Part shown: positions 6,786 to 13,963 of the stretch, piece after piece
Numbering within the stretch: position 1 is the first letter of the stretch
How the letters are laid out: the number at the start of each line of letters is the position of its first letter
Source of the DNA: an uncultured Clostridiaceae bacterium
GTDB taxonomy: Bacteria > Bacillota > Clostridia > Lachnospirales > Lachnospiraceae
Assembly: GCA_947175805.1 (NCBI GenBank)
Contig: CAMWOF010000013.1
Span: forward strand, 1-17,241
Direction of reading: 5' to 3'
Length of the DNA: 17,241 bases
Notes under the pieces: generated by a model
The model's database searches: none
Told to the model about the DNA's origin: nothing
What the model saw: only the letters and a program-made list of their open reading frames with translations
Translations under genes and position numbers: made by a program

Positions 6786-8291
6786 CTACGAAAAATCCGC
6801 CTTAAACTCTGTTACTGCCTTCACAATCGCTTCCTCCAGCTCCTCTGAAAGCTTCTTCTGCTCACGGATTTTTGTAAAAATCTCAGGATATTTGGTATCG
6901 ATAAACTCAAATAATTCCTTCTCAAAGTCAGCGATTCTGTCCACCTCAATATCCAGGAGATACTTTCTGGTTGCGACATAAATAATCACAACCTGCCTCT
7001 CCACCGGCATCGGCTTATATTGCGGCTGCTTTAACATCTCCCTGATACGCTCACCCTGTGCCAACTGCTCCTTCGTAGTGGCATCCAAATCGGAACCGAA
7101 CTGAGAAAACGCTGCTAACTCCCTGTACTGAGCCAGCTCCACACGAATCGGGGATGCAATTTTCTTCATGGCGCCAATCTGTGCCGCGCCCCCGACTCTG
7201 GATACGGAAAGACCTGCGTTAATCGCCGGACGGAAACCGGAATTGAACATCTCTGTCTCCAGATAAATCTGACCGTCCGTGATGGAAATTACATTGGTCG
7301 GAATATAGGCAGAAACGTCGCCTGCCTGGGTCTCGATAATCGGAAGCGCCGTCAAAGAGCCGCCGCCCAATTCATCTGACAGCTTCGCTGCACGCTCAAG
7401 AAGCCTTGAGTGCAAATAGAATACATCACCAGGGAACGCCTCACGCCCCGGCGGTCTTCTCAGGAGCAATGAAAGTGTACGGTAAGCCGTAGCGTGCTTG
7501 CTCAAATCGTCATAGACAATCAGCACGTCCTTTCCTTCCTCCATCCATTCCTCGCCAATAGCACAGCCTGCATATGGCGCAATATACTGTAACGGAGCCA
7601 GTTCGGATGCGGTGGATACCACAATCGTGGTGTAGTCCATGGCACCGTACTCCGTCAATGTCTTAACTATAGAAGCAACCGTAGACGCCTTCTGTCCAAT
7701 CGCTACATAAATACAGTTTACACCCTGACCCTTTTGATTGATAATCGTGTCAATGGCAATGGCAGTCTTACCTGTCTGACGGTCGCCGATAATCAGCTCA
7801 CGCTGACCGCGTCCAATTGGAATCATGGCATCAATCGCCTTAATACCGGTCTGCAGCGGTGTATCTACAGACTTACGGGCAATAACGCCAGAAGCTACTC
7901 TCTCTATCTGTCTTGATTTTGTTGCATTGATAGGTCCCTTACCGTCAATTGGCTGTCCCAACGCATTTACAACACGTCCCAGCATACAGTCGCCTACCGG
8001 CACCTCAACCACTCGTCCGGTGGTCTTTACTGTATCGCCCTCGTTGATGTTTTTCTCGCTGCCTAAGAGCACCGCACCAACATTATCCTCTTCCAGGTTC
8101 AGCACCATACCATAAACTTCTCCAGGGAACTCCAAAAGCTCGCCCTGCATGGCATTTTCCAAGCCATGTACACGGGCAATACCGTCGGCAACCTGGATTA
8201 CGGTTCCCACGTCAGCCGTTTCTAGCTGTGTGGAATACTTCTTAATCTGCTCTTTAATCACGGAGCTGATTTCTTCCGGTCTTAAATTCAT
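6786..8291 (-). CDS. atpA: F1 ATP synthase subunit alpha
   Basis: The regulatory nucleotide-binding subunit of the F1 hexamer, 501 residues as expected. Landmarks are the P-loop G-D-R-Q-T-G-K-T (169-176), the D-D-L-S-K-H-A Walker B region, the R-R-P-P-G-R-E-A-F-P-G-D segment and the arginine-finger motif S-V-S-R-V-G-G-A-A-Q. The N-terminus M-N-L-R-P-E-E-I-S-S-V-I is typical of clostridial alpha. The ATG at 8291 is preceded by weak AAGGTG/AAAGG sites. It begins 31 bp after atpH. Confidence 0.97.
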   Translation of the reverse strand: MNLRPEEISSVIKEQIKKYSTQLETADVGTVIQVADGIARVHGLENAMQGELLEFPGEVYGMVLNLEEDNVGAVLLGSEKNINEGDTVKTTGRVVEVPVGDCMLGRVVNALGQPIDGKGPINATKSRQIERVASGVIARKSVDTPLQTGIKAIDAMIPIGRGQRELIIGDRQTGKTAIAIDTIINQKGQGVNCIYVAIGQKASTVASIVKTLTEYGAMDYTTIVVSTASELAPLQYIAPYAGCAIGEEWMEEGKDVLIVYDDLSKHATAYRTLSLLLRRPPGREAFPGDVFYLHSRLLERAAKLSDELGGGSLTALPIIETQAGDVSAYIPTNVISITDGQIYLETEMFNSGFRPAINAGLSVSRVGGAAQIGAMKKIASPIRVELAQYRELAAFSQFGSDLDATTKEQLAQGERIREMLKQPQYKPMPVERQVVIIYVATRKYLLDIEVDRIADFEKELFEFIDTKYPEIFTKIREQKKLSEELEEAIVKAVTEFKADFS

Positions 8292-8322
8292 GGAGCCTTT
8301 GCACCTTCTTTCTTATAGAATA

Positions 8323-8862
8323 CTACGCCTTCAACAATGTCTGCTTCATAGTTGAAAGCTGTGTCCTGATACTACTGTCCACAACACGGTCCGCAATACG
8401 GATAACCATGCCGCCGATTAGTGCCGAATCCTCCTTATAGGATACCTCAACACTCTTAAAATCCGTAGTCTCAAGTAATCTTGCCTGTACCTTGGACTTT
8501 TGCTCCTCGGTCAGCGCCACTGCTGATGTGACCTCCGCCACACCAATCTGTTTATAATCCTTCACCCGTTTGATGAAGTATTCCAATATACTTGGAATAT
8601 CACTCTGTCTGTCCTTCTTGATAATAATTGTAAGGAAGCCAACCATTGCCTCGGATGCCTGCCCCTCAAAGACATTCTCCACAAATGCAATCTTATCTTC
8701 TTTCAATACCTTTGGATGCCTTAACAGCTTGACCATCTCTTCATTTTCGGCAAACACTGTAAAAAGCGCCTGCGCCTCCGCAAAGAAATCGTCAATCTTA
8801 TTCTCCTCCATGGCAAGCTCGAACAGTGCTTCCCCATAGGTTGTACTTACCTGCTTAGCCAT
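8323..8862 (-). CDS. atpH: F1 ATP synthase subunit delta (stator)
   Basis: A 179-residue OSCP-type stator subunit linking the F1 head to the b subunits. It starts V-S-T-T-Y-G-E-A-L-F-E-L-A, the usual N-terminal helix, and ends with the conserved Y-K-E-D-S-A-L-I-G-G-M-V-I-R-I-A-D-R-V-V-D-S-S segment near 142-168. The ATG at 8862 follows GGTGA and overlaps the end of atpF by 16 bp, implying translational coupling. Confidence 0.95.
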   Translation of the reverse strand: MAKQVSTTYGEALFELAMEENKIDDFFAEAQALFTVFAENEEMVKLLRHPKVLKEDKIAFVENVFEGQASEAMVGFLTIIIKKDRQSDIPSILEYFIKRVKDYKQIGVAEVTSAVALTEEQKSKVQARLLETTDFKSVEVSYKEDSALIGGMVIRIADRVVDSSIRTQLSTMKQTLLKA

Positions 8863-9416
8863 GTATCATCACCCATTTCCTTTAATGTCTCATCCAGCAG
8901 TTCATTCTGCTGCTCTTCACTAATAGACACTGCAACTATCTTAGAAGCCATCATGGTTGCAACGGCGATAATCTCCTTGCGCATATCGTCCTTCACCTTG
9001 CTTTGCTCCATGGCGATTTCCTGGTTGGCACGGTTTAAAATTCTATCCGCTTCTTCCTTTGCCTCCTCAGTAATCTCCTCCTCGCGTTTCAGCGCTTTCT
9101 TGCGCGATGCACTCAGGATAGCTTCGGCTTCCTTCTCAACAGACTTAATCTTTGTGTCATATTCTTCCTTCAGCTTTGCAGCAGCTTCCTTATCCTGCTT
9201 TGCACTCTCAATATCATTTTTAATCTTTTCCTGCCTGTTCGCAAGCAGCTTCTTCACAGGCTCGAAAAGCAGATATGAAAGCAGCGCAAAAAGGATGAAA
9301 ATGCTGATACCCTGAATCAGCACGCTGAACAAAAGCTGTGCGTCCAAACTGAAGATATATGGTTCAGCGTCCAGCAATACTGTGGACACGCTAAGTCCTG
9401 CTATGAATTCTCCCAC
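8847..9416 (-). CDS. atpF: Fo ATP synthase subunit b (stator stalk)
   Basis: The 189-residue stator subunit has one N-terminal membrane helix (about 28-51) and a long charged helix (52-160, rich in K/E/A/R) that forms the dimeric peripheral stalk. The start is GTG (9414-9416), 7 nt after GAGGAGG; no ATG near the N-terminus competes. The roughly 27 residues before the membrane helix form a longer N-terminal extension than the E. coli protein has. The end overlaps atpH by 16 bp. Confidence 0.94.
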   Translation of the reverse strand: MGEFIAGLSVSTVLLDAEPYIFSLDAQLLFSVLIQGISIFILFALLSYLLFEPVKKLLANRQEKIKNDIESAKQDKEAAAKLKEEYDTKIKSVEKEAEAILSASRKKALKREEEITEEAKEEADRILNRANQEIAMEQSKVKDDMRKEIIAVATMMASKIVAVSISEEQQNELLDETLKEMGDDTWLSR

Positions 9417-9466
9417 GTCCTTGCCTCCTCTCGGCTGTAATTATTACACACCCACTGTTCCAACCA

Positions 9467-9742
9467 TTACAGCTTCAGGAATCTTGAGAGCAACGGGTTT
9501 GCATAAAGCAGAATCAAACCAATTACCAGACCGTAAAGACCTGTGGTCTCGGCAACCGCCTGTCCCAGGAGCATGGTACTCATGATATCACCCTTTGCGC
9601 CAGGGTTTCTTCCTACTGCTGCTGCACCATGGCCGGCTGCAATACCCTGACCAATACCAGGTCCAATACCGGCAATCAATGCAAGACCTGCACCAATTGC
9701 AGAACAAGCCAAAATTAAACCTTCGTTTGTAATATTACTCAT
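9467..9742 (-). CDS. atpE: Fo ATP synthase subunit c, predicted sodium-binding
   Basis: The 91-residue proteolipid forms the rotor ring: two membrane helices (about 7-43 and 53-87) joined by the polar loop G-R-N-P-G-A-K-G-D. The ATG at 9740-9742 lies 8 nt after GGAGG; an in-frame ATG five codons upstream overlaps that site and is rejected. The ion-binding residues Q32, V63, E65, T66, T67 and Y70 match, position for position, the sodium-binding set known from the Ilyobacter tartaricus c ring (Q32, V63, E65, S66, T67, Y70). This predicts Na+ translocation. There is a single c gene with normal length. Confidence 0.96.
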   Translation of the reverse strand: MSNITNEGLILACSAIGAGLALIAGIGPGIGQGIAAGHGAAAVGRNPGAKGDIMSTMLLGQAVAETTGLYGLVIGLILLYANPLLSRFLKL

Positions 9743-9795
9743 AATTTCGTCCTCCATTAAAATAAATTTCTTATAAACACTCTATTACGCAATCC

Positions 9796-10560
9796 CTAAC
9801 CCTCTATCTTCTGTGTGATGAATACCATTGTCAGCATGGTAAACACATACGCCTGAATCGCTCCGGAAAAGAAATCCAGATACGCATGTAAAAAGCTTGG
9901 AATCGCAATAGTTGCTATAACCGGCAGCAGATTATAATACAGCGCTATCATAACCGTACCTGCCAAAATGTTACCAAATAGACGGAGTGATAGAGAAATC
10001 AAACTCGAAAACTCTCCAATCAGATTACTTGGAAACAAAACCGGAAGCGGCTCAAACAAACTGGTAATCGCACCAAACTTGTTGTACTTAATATTGTTGT
10101 ACTGAATCATCGTCACAGTGATAATCGCCAGACAAAATGTGGTGCCATAATCCGCCGTGGGCGGCCTCAGTCCAAACAGCCCCGAGGTATTACAAAGGAA
10201 AATATACAAAATAAGAGTACCTACATAATTAACGTATTTTTTCCCATGCTCCCCCATGGAACCATTTACAAAATTGCTAAGCGCTTCCACTGCCAGTTCC
10301 AGCACATTCTGGAAACCACCCGGAATTTCCTCCGAATTCATAATCTTATGTCTTGCCACCAACGCAAATATCAGTATTGCCGCTATCACAATTAACATAC
10401 AGACATGCGTCGTTGTCAGATAGACATCCTGCCCCAGAAACTTAAACGGCATCTTCACCAGCTTATGGATGAAAAAGTCAACCTCTTCTTCCTCTGCCAA
10501 CAGCCTTGTACCACCAATACGGGTTAGATGCACACCAATATTGGCTAAAGCATATTCCAT
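9796..10560 (-). CDS. atpB: Fo ATP synthase subunit a
   Basis: The 254-residue integral membrane subunit carries the ion half-channels against the c ring. Five to six hydrophobic helices are seen; the essential arginine is R193 within S-L-R-L-F-G-N-I-L-A-G, and the C-terminal helix reads Q-A-Y-V-F-T-M-L-T-M-V-F-I. The N-terminal 45 residues include an acidic E-E-E-E patch at 23-26. The ATG at 10560 follows AGGAGGGTGA. The gap to the upstream gene is 4 bp, and the ribosome site spans that gene's last codons, so the two are probably coupled. Confidence 0.96.
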   Translation of the reverse strand: MEYALANIGVHLTRIGGTRLLAEEEEVDFFIHKLVKMPFKFLGQDVYLTTTHVCMLIVIAAILIFALVARHKIMNSEEIPGGFQNVLELAVEALSNFVNGSMGEHGKKYVNYVGTLILYIFLCNTSGLFGLRPPTADYGTTFCLAIITVTMIQYNNIKYNKFGAITSLFEPLPVLFPSNLIGEFSSLISLSLRLFGNILAGTVMIALYYNLLPVIATIAIPSFLHAYLDFFSGAIQAYVFTMLTMVFITQKIEG

Positions 10561-10564
10561 ATAT

Positions 10565-10990
10565 TCACCCTCCTTCCCTGAATATTTTGTTTGTTATATT
10601 AATAGACACCAACGGCTGCATAAGCGCTGAAACTTTAATTCCAAACAAGCCCAGCACAACCCCCGGAAAACTCAGAAACTCCACGAACAATCCGATATAA
10701 GCCGCCACCAGCATCATGAATAACCGAAAAGAAGACTGCGATAAAATGTATTTTTCCGCATCCTTTGTCTCCATATCCAGCCCCCTGTCAAGGGTTCTGT
10801 ACATATGGTACACCAGCCCGAAGGAAACAAGCACGCCAAACAGCAATCCTGTGAGAAAGCCCGCCTTATCCTCCACAACGAAGACTCCCACAAGAGACGC
10901 CAGAACAAAATAGATTGTAAGCCCTACATATAAATCCCTAAGGGCGCTGTTCATCTCCCACAGCTTCCGCTTCATCGTCTTCAAAACCAT
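10565..10990 (-). CDS. atpI: ATP synthase subunit I-like four-helix membrane protein
   Basis: A polytopic membrane protein of about 141 residues with four hydrophobic segments (roughly 19-40, 45-66, 83-103 and 105-130). It lies directly before atpB, the place of atpI (c-ring assembly factor or Mg2+ transporter in other bacteria). Sequence conservation in this family is low, so the call leans on position and topology. The start is uncertain: GGAGG at 10994-10998 precedes ATG 10993, ATG 10990 and TTG 10984; I list 10990. All of them overlap the end of the upstream gene by about 50 bp, indicating coupling. Confidence 0.7.
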   Translation of the reverse strand: MVLKTMKRKLWEMNSALRDLYVGLTIYFVLASLVGVFVVEDKAGFLTGLLFGVLVSFGLVYHMYRTLDRGLDMETKDAEKYILSQSSFRLFMMLVAAYIGLFVEFLSFPGVVLGLFGIKVSALMQPLVSINITNKIFREGG

Positions 10991-11249
10991 CATCCTCCGA
11001 TATGTCAAGCTCGGCATAAAGGGCATCTGCGTCTTTTGTGCTCCTTTCGATTAGCGTCTTAAACGTAGAATAGGCCCCGCAATATCCGCTGATAATGCCG
11101 AACACCAAAAAAAATATTGTCAGGCTAGTACCAAAATGTTTGTCTATATATAAGCCCACTGCCAGACAAAGGAATATAGAAACAAGCATATTCAATCCGA
11201 TTTGCACCACCATGCTCAGGGCTTCCACAACTTTTAATTTATTTTTCAT
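10938..11249 (-). CDS. atpZ: AtpZ/AtpI family two-helix membrane protein
   Basis: The first gene of the ATP synthase operon, 103 residues. Two membrane helices (about 10-35 and 43-64) carry the small-residue pattern of the AtpZ family: I-G-L-N-M, a G-L-Y-I-D-K-H-F-G-T turn and V-F-G-I-I-S-G-Y-C-G. The C-terminal 25 residues are strongly acidic (E-D-D-G-F-E-D-D-E-A-E-A). In Bacillus, AtpZ and AtpI are proposed to act together in Mg2+ supply. The ATG at 11247-11249 is 8 nt after GGAG; an in-frame TTG two codons upstream is less well placed. It overlaps the next gene by 53 bp. Confidence 0.78.
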   Translation of the reverse strand: MKNKLKVVEALSMVVQIGLNMLVSIFLCLAVGLYIDKHFGTSLTIFFLVFGIISGYCGAYSTFKTLIERSTKDADALYAELDISEDDGFEDDEAEAVGDEQRP

Positions 11250-11273
11250 AGACAAATCTCCACAATATCGTCA

Positions 11274-11302
11274 ATTATATCATTATTTTGTCAAATGGTC
11301 TA
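11274..11302 (-). promoter_or_regulatory. Promoter of the ATP synthase operon
   Basis: On the minus strand TATAAT (11274-11279) carries an extended TG (TGaTATAAT) and lies 17 bp from TAGACC (11297-11302, 4 of 6 to TTGACA). It is the best sigma-A match before atpZ, giving a leader of about 20 nt. A perfect TTGACA at 11289-11294 lies only 9 bp from this -10 and cannot pair with it. Confidence 0.7.
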
Positions 11303-11338
11303 TAAATTCTATCCAAATTTATACATTTTTTTATAGAC
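11298..11338. promoter_or_regulatory. Paired palindromes overlapping the atp operon -35 region
   Basis: GTCTATAAA (11298-11306) is perfectly complementary to TTTATAGAC (11330-11338), and inside it TATAAATT (11301-11308) is complementary to AATTTATA (11316-11323). The inner and outer pairings exclude each other. The block covers the -35 of the atp promoter and lies 8 bp after the rpiB stop codon. It could be an operator or an AT-rich terminator for rpiB; no U-run supports the latter. Confidence 0.45.
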
Positions 11339-11345
11339 GCATTTA

Positions 11346-11789
11346 TTATTCTTTCCCCTCAAGGCCGTCAATCATGGCAATTCTGCGTATATGCCTCTCA
11401 TCCTGGGAAAATGGCGTTTTCAAAAAAGTATCTGCAATCTTTAACGCCAGTCCCGGTCCTATAACCCTTGCACCCATGGTAAGGATATTGGCATTATTGT
11501 GCTCCTTCGTTGCCTGCGCGCTGAAGCAGTCATGGCAGAGCGCCGCACGCACACCGGGTATTTTATTTGCTGCAATACACATGCCGATGCCGGTTCCGCA
11601 AATCAAAATCCCCTCACTGCACTCACCGGAAGCCACTGCCCGCGCCACCTTCTCGGCATAGACAGGATAATCCACCGATTCCTGGCTGTCACAGCCAAAA
11701 TCCATACAGGCAATTCCCGCCTCCTCTAAATGCCGCTTAAGTTCCTCCTTCAGAGCATAACCTCCATGGTCACATCCTAAACCTATCAT
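11346..11789 (-). CDS. rpiB: Ribose-5-phosphate isomerase B (RpiB/LacAB family)
   Basis: A 147-residue cytosolic enzyme that interconverts ribose 5-phosphate and ribulose 5-phosphate in the pentose phosphate pathway. The N-terminus I-G-L-G-C-D-H-G-G (2-10) holds the substrate-binding Asp-His, and I-C-G-T-G-I-G-M (63-70) has the catalytic Cys64 and phosphate loop; E-H-N-N-A-N-I-L-T-M-G-A-R-V-I-G (96-111) is also conserved. Length is normal. The ATG at 11789 follows AGGAGG by 8 nt. It lies 63 bp downstream of tsaC and may be co-transcribed with it. LacA/LacB-type sugar isomerases are the main alternative, but no lac genes are nearby. Confidence 0.93.
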   Translation of the reverse strand: MIGLGCDHGGYALKEELKRHLEEAGIACMDFGCDSQESVDYPVYAEKVARAVASGECSEGILICGTGIGMCIAANKIPGVRAALCHDCFSAQATKEHNNANILTMGARVIGPGLALKIADTFLKTPFSQDERHIRRIAMIDGLEGKE

Positions 11790-11852
11790 TATGGTGTCCT
11801 CCTTCTTGTATTTTGTTTCGCTGCGAATTTCTGGCTTCGAGGAGAGCTTACC

Positions 11853-12941
11853 TTACTGCTCTCTGCAGGACAAACCCTCCGCTGGCTTTTTTTCTGCATA
11901 TATCACACGGTGCCCCGCCGCCTTTAAAAGCCGGTTCATAATCGCATTTCCCAGGCTGTCGCCGCCGAAGGCTTCCGAGTACATAAACTCTGTTCCTTCC
12001 TCATCAAACTCGCGAAGGCAGGCATAAAGCCTTGCCGCCATTGTTACAGGCTCCGCTCTGCACCCTATGGTGAGCACGGTATCCGCCCGGTATCTATCTG
12101 CCGTCTCCCTGGCAGCAAGCACGCCCACCTTGTAGCCCGCCGCCTGCTTCTCCTCTACCATCGCACAAATCCGGCGCACAACCGCTTCCCTGTCACCCTC
12201 CACAATACTCAATGTCCCCTTTGGCGCATAATGGGTATATTTCATGCCCGGCGCTTTCGGTTTGATATCGGTTGCGGCAGAAAAAACCGCAGGGTCAAAT
12301 TCCACCTTGCCAATAGCTGCTTCTATCTGCTCCGGTGTAATATACCCCGGCCTTAATATGGCAGGCACCGTTCCCGTCATGTCAACAATGGTGGATTCGA
12401 TGCCGATATCCACGCTTCCGCCGTCCAATATATAATCAATCTTCCCTTTTAAATCCTCATACACATGGGAAGCCTTTGAGGGACTTGGTCTGCCCGATGC
12501 ATTGGCGCTCGGCGCCGCAACACAGACCCCGGACTGCCGGATTAACTCCAGCGCCACCGGATGGGATGGCATGCGCACAGCCACCGTATTTAAGCCGCCC
12601 GTTGTTTCGGCAGGAACCGTTGGCTTCTTCTTCAGCACAAGAGTCAGCGGACCCGGCCAAAACCGCTCCATCAGCAGCCAGGCTTTGTCACTCACTTCCT
12701 CTGCCACCATATTCACGCTGTCCTTTTCAGCAATATGCAAAATGAGTGGATTGTCCGAGGGTCTGCCCTTCGCCGCATATATTTTTCCCGCAGCCTCGGG
12801 ATTTAAGCCGTCCCCACCCAGACCATATACCGTCTCCGTAGGAAACGCCACCAATCCGCCTGCATGGAGGCAGGCAGCCGCCTCTCGGACACATTCGGGC
12901 TGAAAGGCTTCTGTATCACATTTTATAATTCTTGTTTCCAT
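11853..12941 (-). CDS. tsaC: L-threonylcarbamoyladenylate synthase, long (Sua5) form
   Basis: This cytosolic enzyme makes threonylcarbamoyl-AMP from threonine, bicarbonate and ATP, the first step of the t6A37 tRNA modification. At 362 residues it is the two-domain Sua5 type. The YrdC domain (about 1-215) shows P-T-E-T-V-Y-G-L-G (34-42), K-G-R-P-S-D-N-P-L (58-66), A-P-S-A-N (143-147) and E-S-T-I-V-D (182-187). The linker P-G-M-K-Y-T-H-Y-A-P (231-240) leads into the Sua5 domain (241-350). The ATG at 12941 follows AAAGG. It is transcribed from a promoter at 13030-13058, divergent from cwlD, with rpiB downstream as in B. subtilis ywlC...ywlF. Confidence 0.95.
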   Translation of the reverse strand: METRIIKCDTEAFQPECVREAAACLHAGGLVAFPTETVYGLGGDGLNPEAAGKIYAAKGRPSDNPLILHIAEKDSVNMVAEEVSDKAWLLMERFWPGPLTLVLKKKPTVPAETTGGLNTVAVRMPSHPVALELIRQSGVCVAAPSANASGRPSPSKASHVYEDLKGKIDYILDGGSVDIGIESTIVDMTGTVPAILRPGYITPEQIEAAIGKVEFDPAVFSAATDIKPKAPGMKYTHYAPKGTLSIVEGDREAVVRRICAMVEEKQAAGYKVGVLAARETADRYRADTVLTIGCRAEPVTMAARLYACLREFDEEGTEFMYSEAFGGDSLGNAIMNRLLKAAGHRVIYAEKKPAEGLSCREQ

Positions 12942-13029
12942 TATTTTACCTTTATATTTTGTTTACTAATGATGCTGCGGATTGCTATCTGCTTTTGACC
13001 CGATGCAGCGCATTTATGCCAGTGTAACT

Positions 13030-13058
13030 AGTATATCACCCAAAATCCAGACAATCAA
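13030..13058 (-). promoter_or_regulatory. Extended -10 sigma-A promoter for tsaC-rpiB
   Basis: On the minus strand TTGATT (13053-13058) is followed after 17 bp by TATACT (13030-13035) with an upstream TGa extension. The leader to tsaC is about 80 nt. The -35 abuts the sigma-E-like -35 of the divergent cwlD promoter (starts 13059), so the two polymerases would compete for this site. Confidence 0.7.
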
Positions 13059-13088
13059 ATAATATTTATGAAAAAAAATGCATAGAAT
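13059..13088 (+). promoter_or_regulatory. Candidate sigma-E-type sporulation promoter for cwlD
   Basis: ATAATATT (13059-13066; 7 of 8 to GKMATATT) and CATAGAAT (13081-13088; 7 of 8 to CATACAMT) are separated by 14 bp, the spacing typical of sigma-E promoters. The leader before the TTG start would be only about 17 nt but still contains the AGGAG. B. subtilis cwlD is known to be sporulation-controlled, so the match fits the gene. The AT-rich context raises the chance of a random hit. Confidence 0.55.
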
Positions 13089-13111
13089 CAATAAAAAAAG
13101 GAGATTCTCTT

Positions 13112-13801
13112 TTGCATACAAAAAAACGCAATTTGTTATTTATTATATTGGGGAGTATTCTGCTCGCCGGAGGCCTGGCTGCCTATTATCAAAATTTACT
13201 TCCCACCGGTGCCGGAATCGGCAAAATTGTCGTCATTGATCCGGGACATGGCGGCGCTGACCCCGGAAAAATCGGGATTAACGATAGCCTGGAAAAGGAT
13301 ATTAATTTGCAGATATCCAAAAAACTCGGCGCCTATCTCCGCGGAAACGGCTATACAGTTATTTTTACGCGTACCACGGACTGTATGCTCGGCGATGCCG
13401 GCGCCTCCAACAAAAAAACAGCCGATTTGAATGCGCGCATAGATATCATGGAACAGCAGCAGGTGGATTTCGTTATCAGTATTCACCAGAACAGCTATCC
13501 CGACCAGCAGGTGCACGGCGCCCAATGCTTCTACTATCATCAGTCTGCCGAGGGAAAATCCCTGGCTGAGTATTTACAAAAGGCTCTGGTTAAAATATCC
13601 GATCCAGAAAACAAAAGACTGGCAAAAGCAAACGACAACTATTATATTTTAAAAAACAGCAGCTGCCCCGTGGTCATTGTGGAATGTGGTTTTTTGTCCA
13701 ACCCGGAGGAAGCGGAGCTCCTAACCACAGACAGCTATCAAAATAAAATTGCATTGTCCATTGCCACCGGAATTGACAGCTATCTGCGCAGCGGACAATA
13801 A
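13112..13801 (+). CDS. cwlD: N-acetylmuramoyl-L-alanine amidase, CwlD-like (Amidase_3)
   Basis: A zinc amidase that cleaves the stem peptide from N-acetylmuramic acid; CwlD proteins do so in the forespore cortex as the first step of muramic-delta-lactam formation. The start is TTG (13112-13114), 8 nt after AGGAG, giving 229 residues. An N-terminal H-T-K-K-R-N and a hydrophobic helix (8-26) form a signal anchor. The single catalytic domain shows the zinc ligands H46 (D-P-G-H-G-G), E61 (S-L-E-K-D-I-N-L) and H125 (S-I-H-Q-N-S), plus the catalytic E191 in V-E-C-G-F-L-S-N. There are no SPOR, SH3 or LysM wall-binding repeats. The size, single domain and sigma-E-like promoter fit CwlD; a vegetative Amidase_3 enzyme is the alternative. 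Confidence 0.88.
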   Translation: MHTKKRNLLFIILGSILLAGGLAAYYQNLLPTGAGIGKIVVIDPGHGGADPGKIGINDSLEKDINLQISKKLGAYLRGNGYTVIFTRTTDCMLGDAGASNKKTADLNARIDIMEQQQVDFVISIHQNSYPDQQVHGAQCFYYHQSAEGKSLAEYLQKALVKISDPENKRLAKANDNYYILKNSSCPVVIVECGFLSNPEEAELLTTDSYQNKIALSIATGIDSYLRSGQ

Positions 13802-13908
13802 ATTTAAAAACGATTTTTTATGGAAAAAATGAGCAGGGCTCCAAATATCTGTTATCATATTTTTATATCTTCTAACGTATGCTATACATAGGGAAGTTAT
13901 GCAAAGAA

Positions 13909-13963
13909 AGAGCCCGCTAAGCGTTTCTTTAAAAAAATTAAGGAAATTGCCTTAGCGGACTCT
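13909..13963. other. Long imperfect hairpin downstream of cwlD
   Basis: AGAGCCCGCTAAG (13909-13921) pairs with CTTAGCGGACTCT (13951-13963) with one mismatch, and inside it TTTCTTTAA (13924-13932) pairs with TTAAGGAAA (13938-13946) with one G-U around an A-rich loop. On the minus strand the stem is followed by TTCTTT, so it might stop transcripts from that side. On the plus strand no U-run follows. Confidence 0.45.

Noticed and set aside
11289..11294. Perfect TTGACA before atpZ as -35
   Set aside because: Only 9 bp from the TATAAT; the TAGACC at 17 bp fits better.
13824..13841. Minus-strand terminator just after cwlD
   Set aside because: The GAGC/GCTC stem has only 4 bp despite a following T-run, and no minus-strand gene leads into it.
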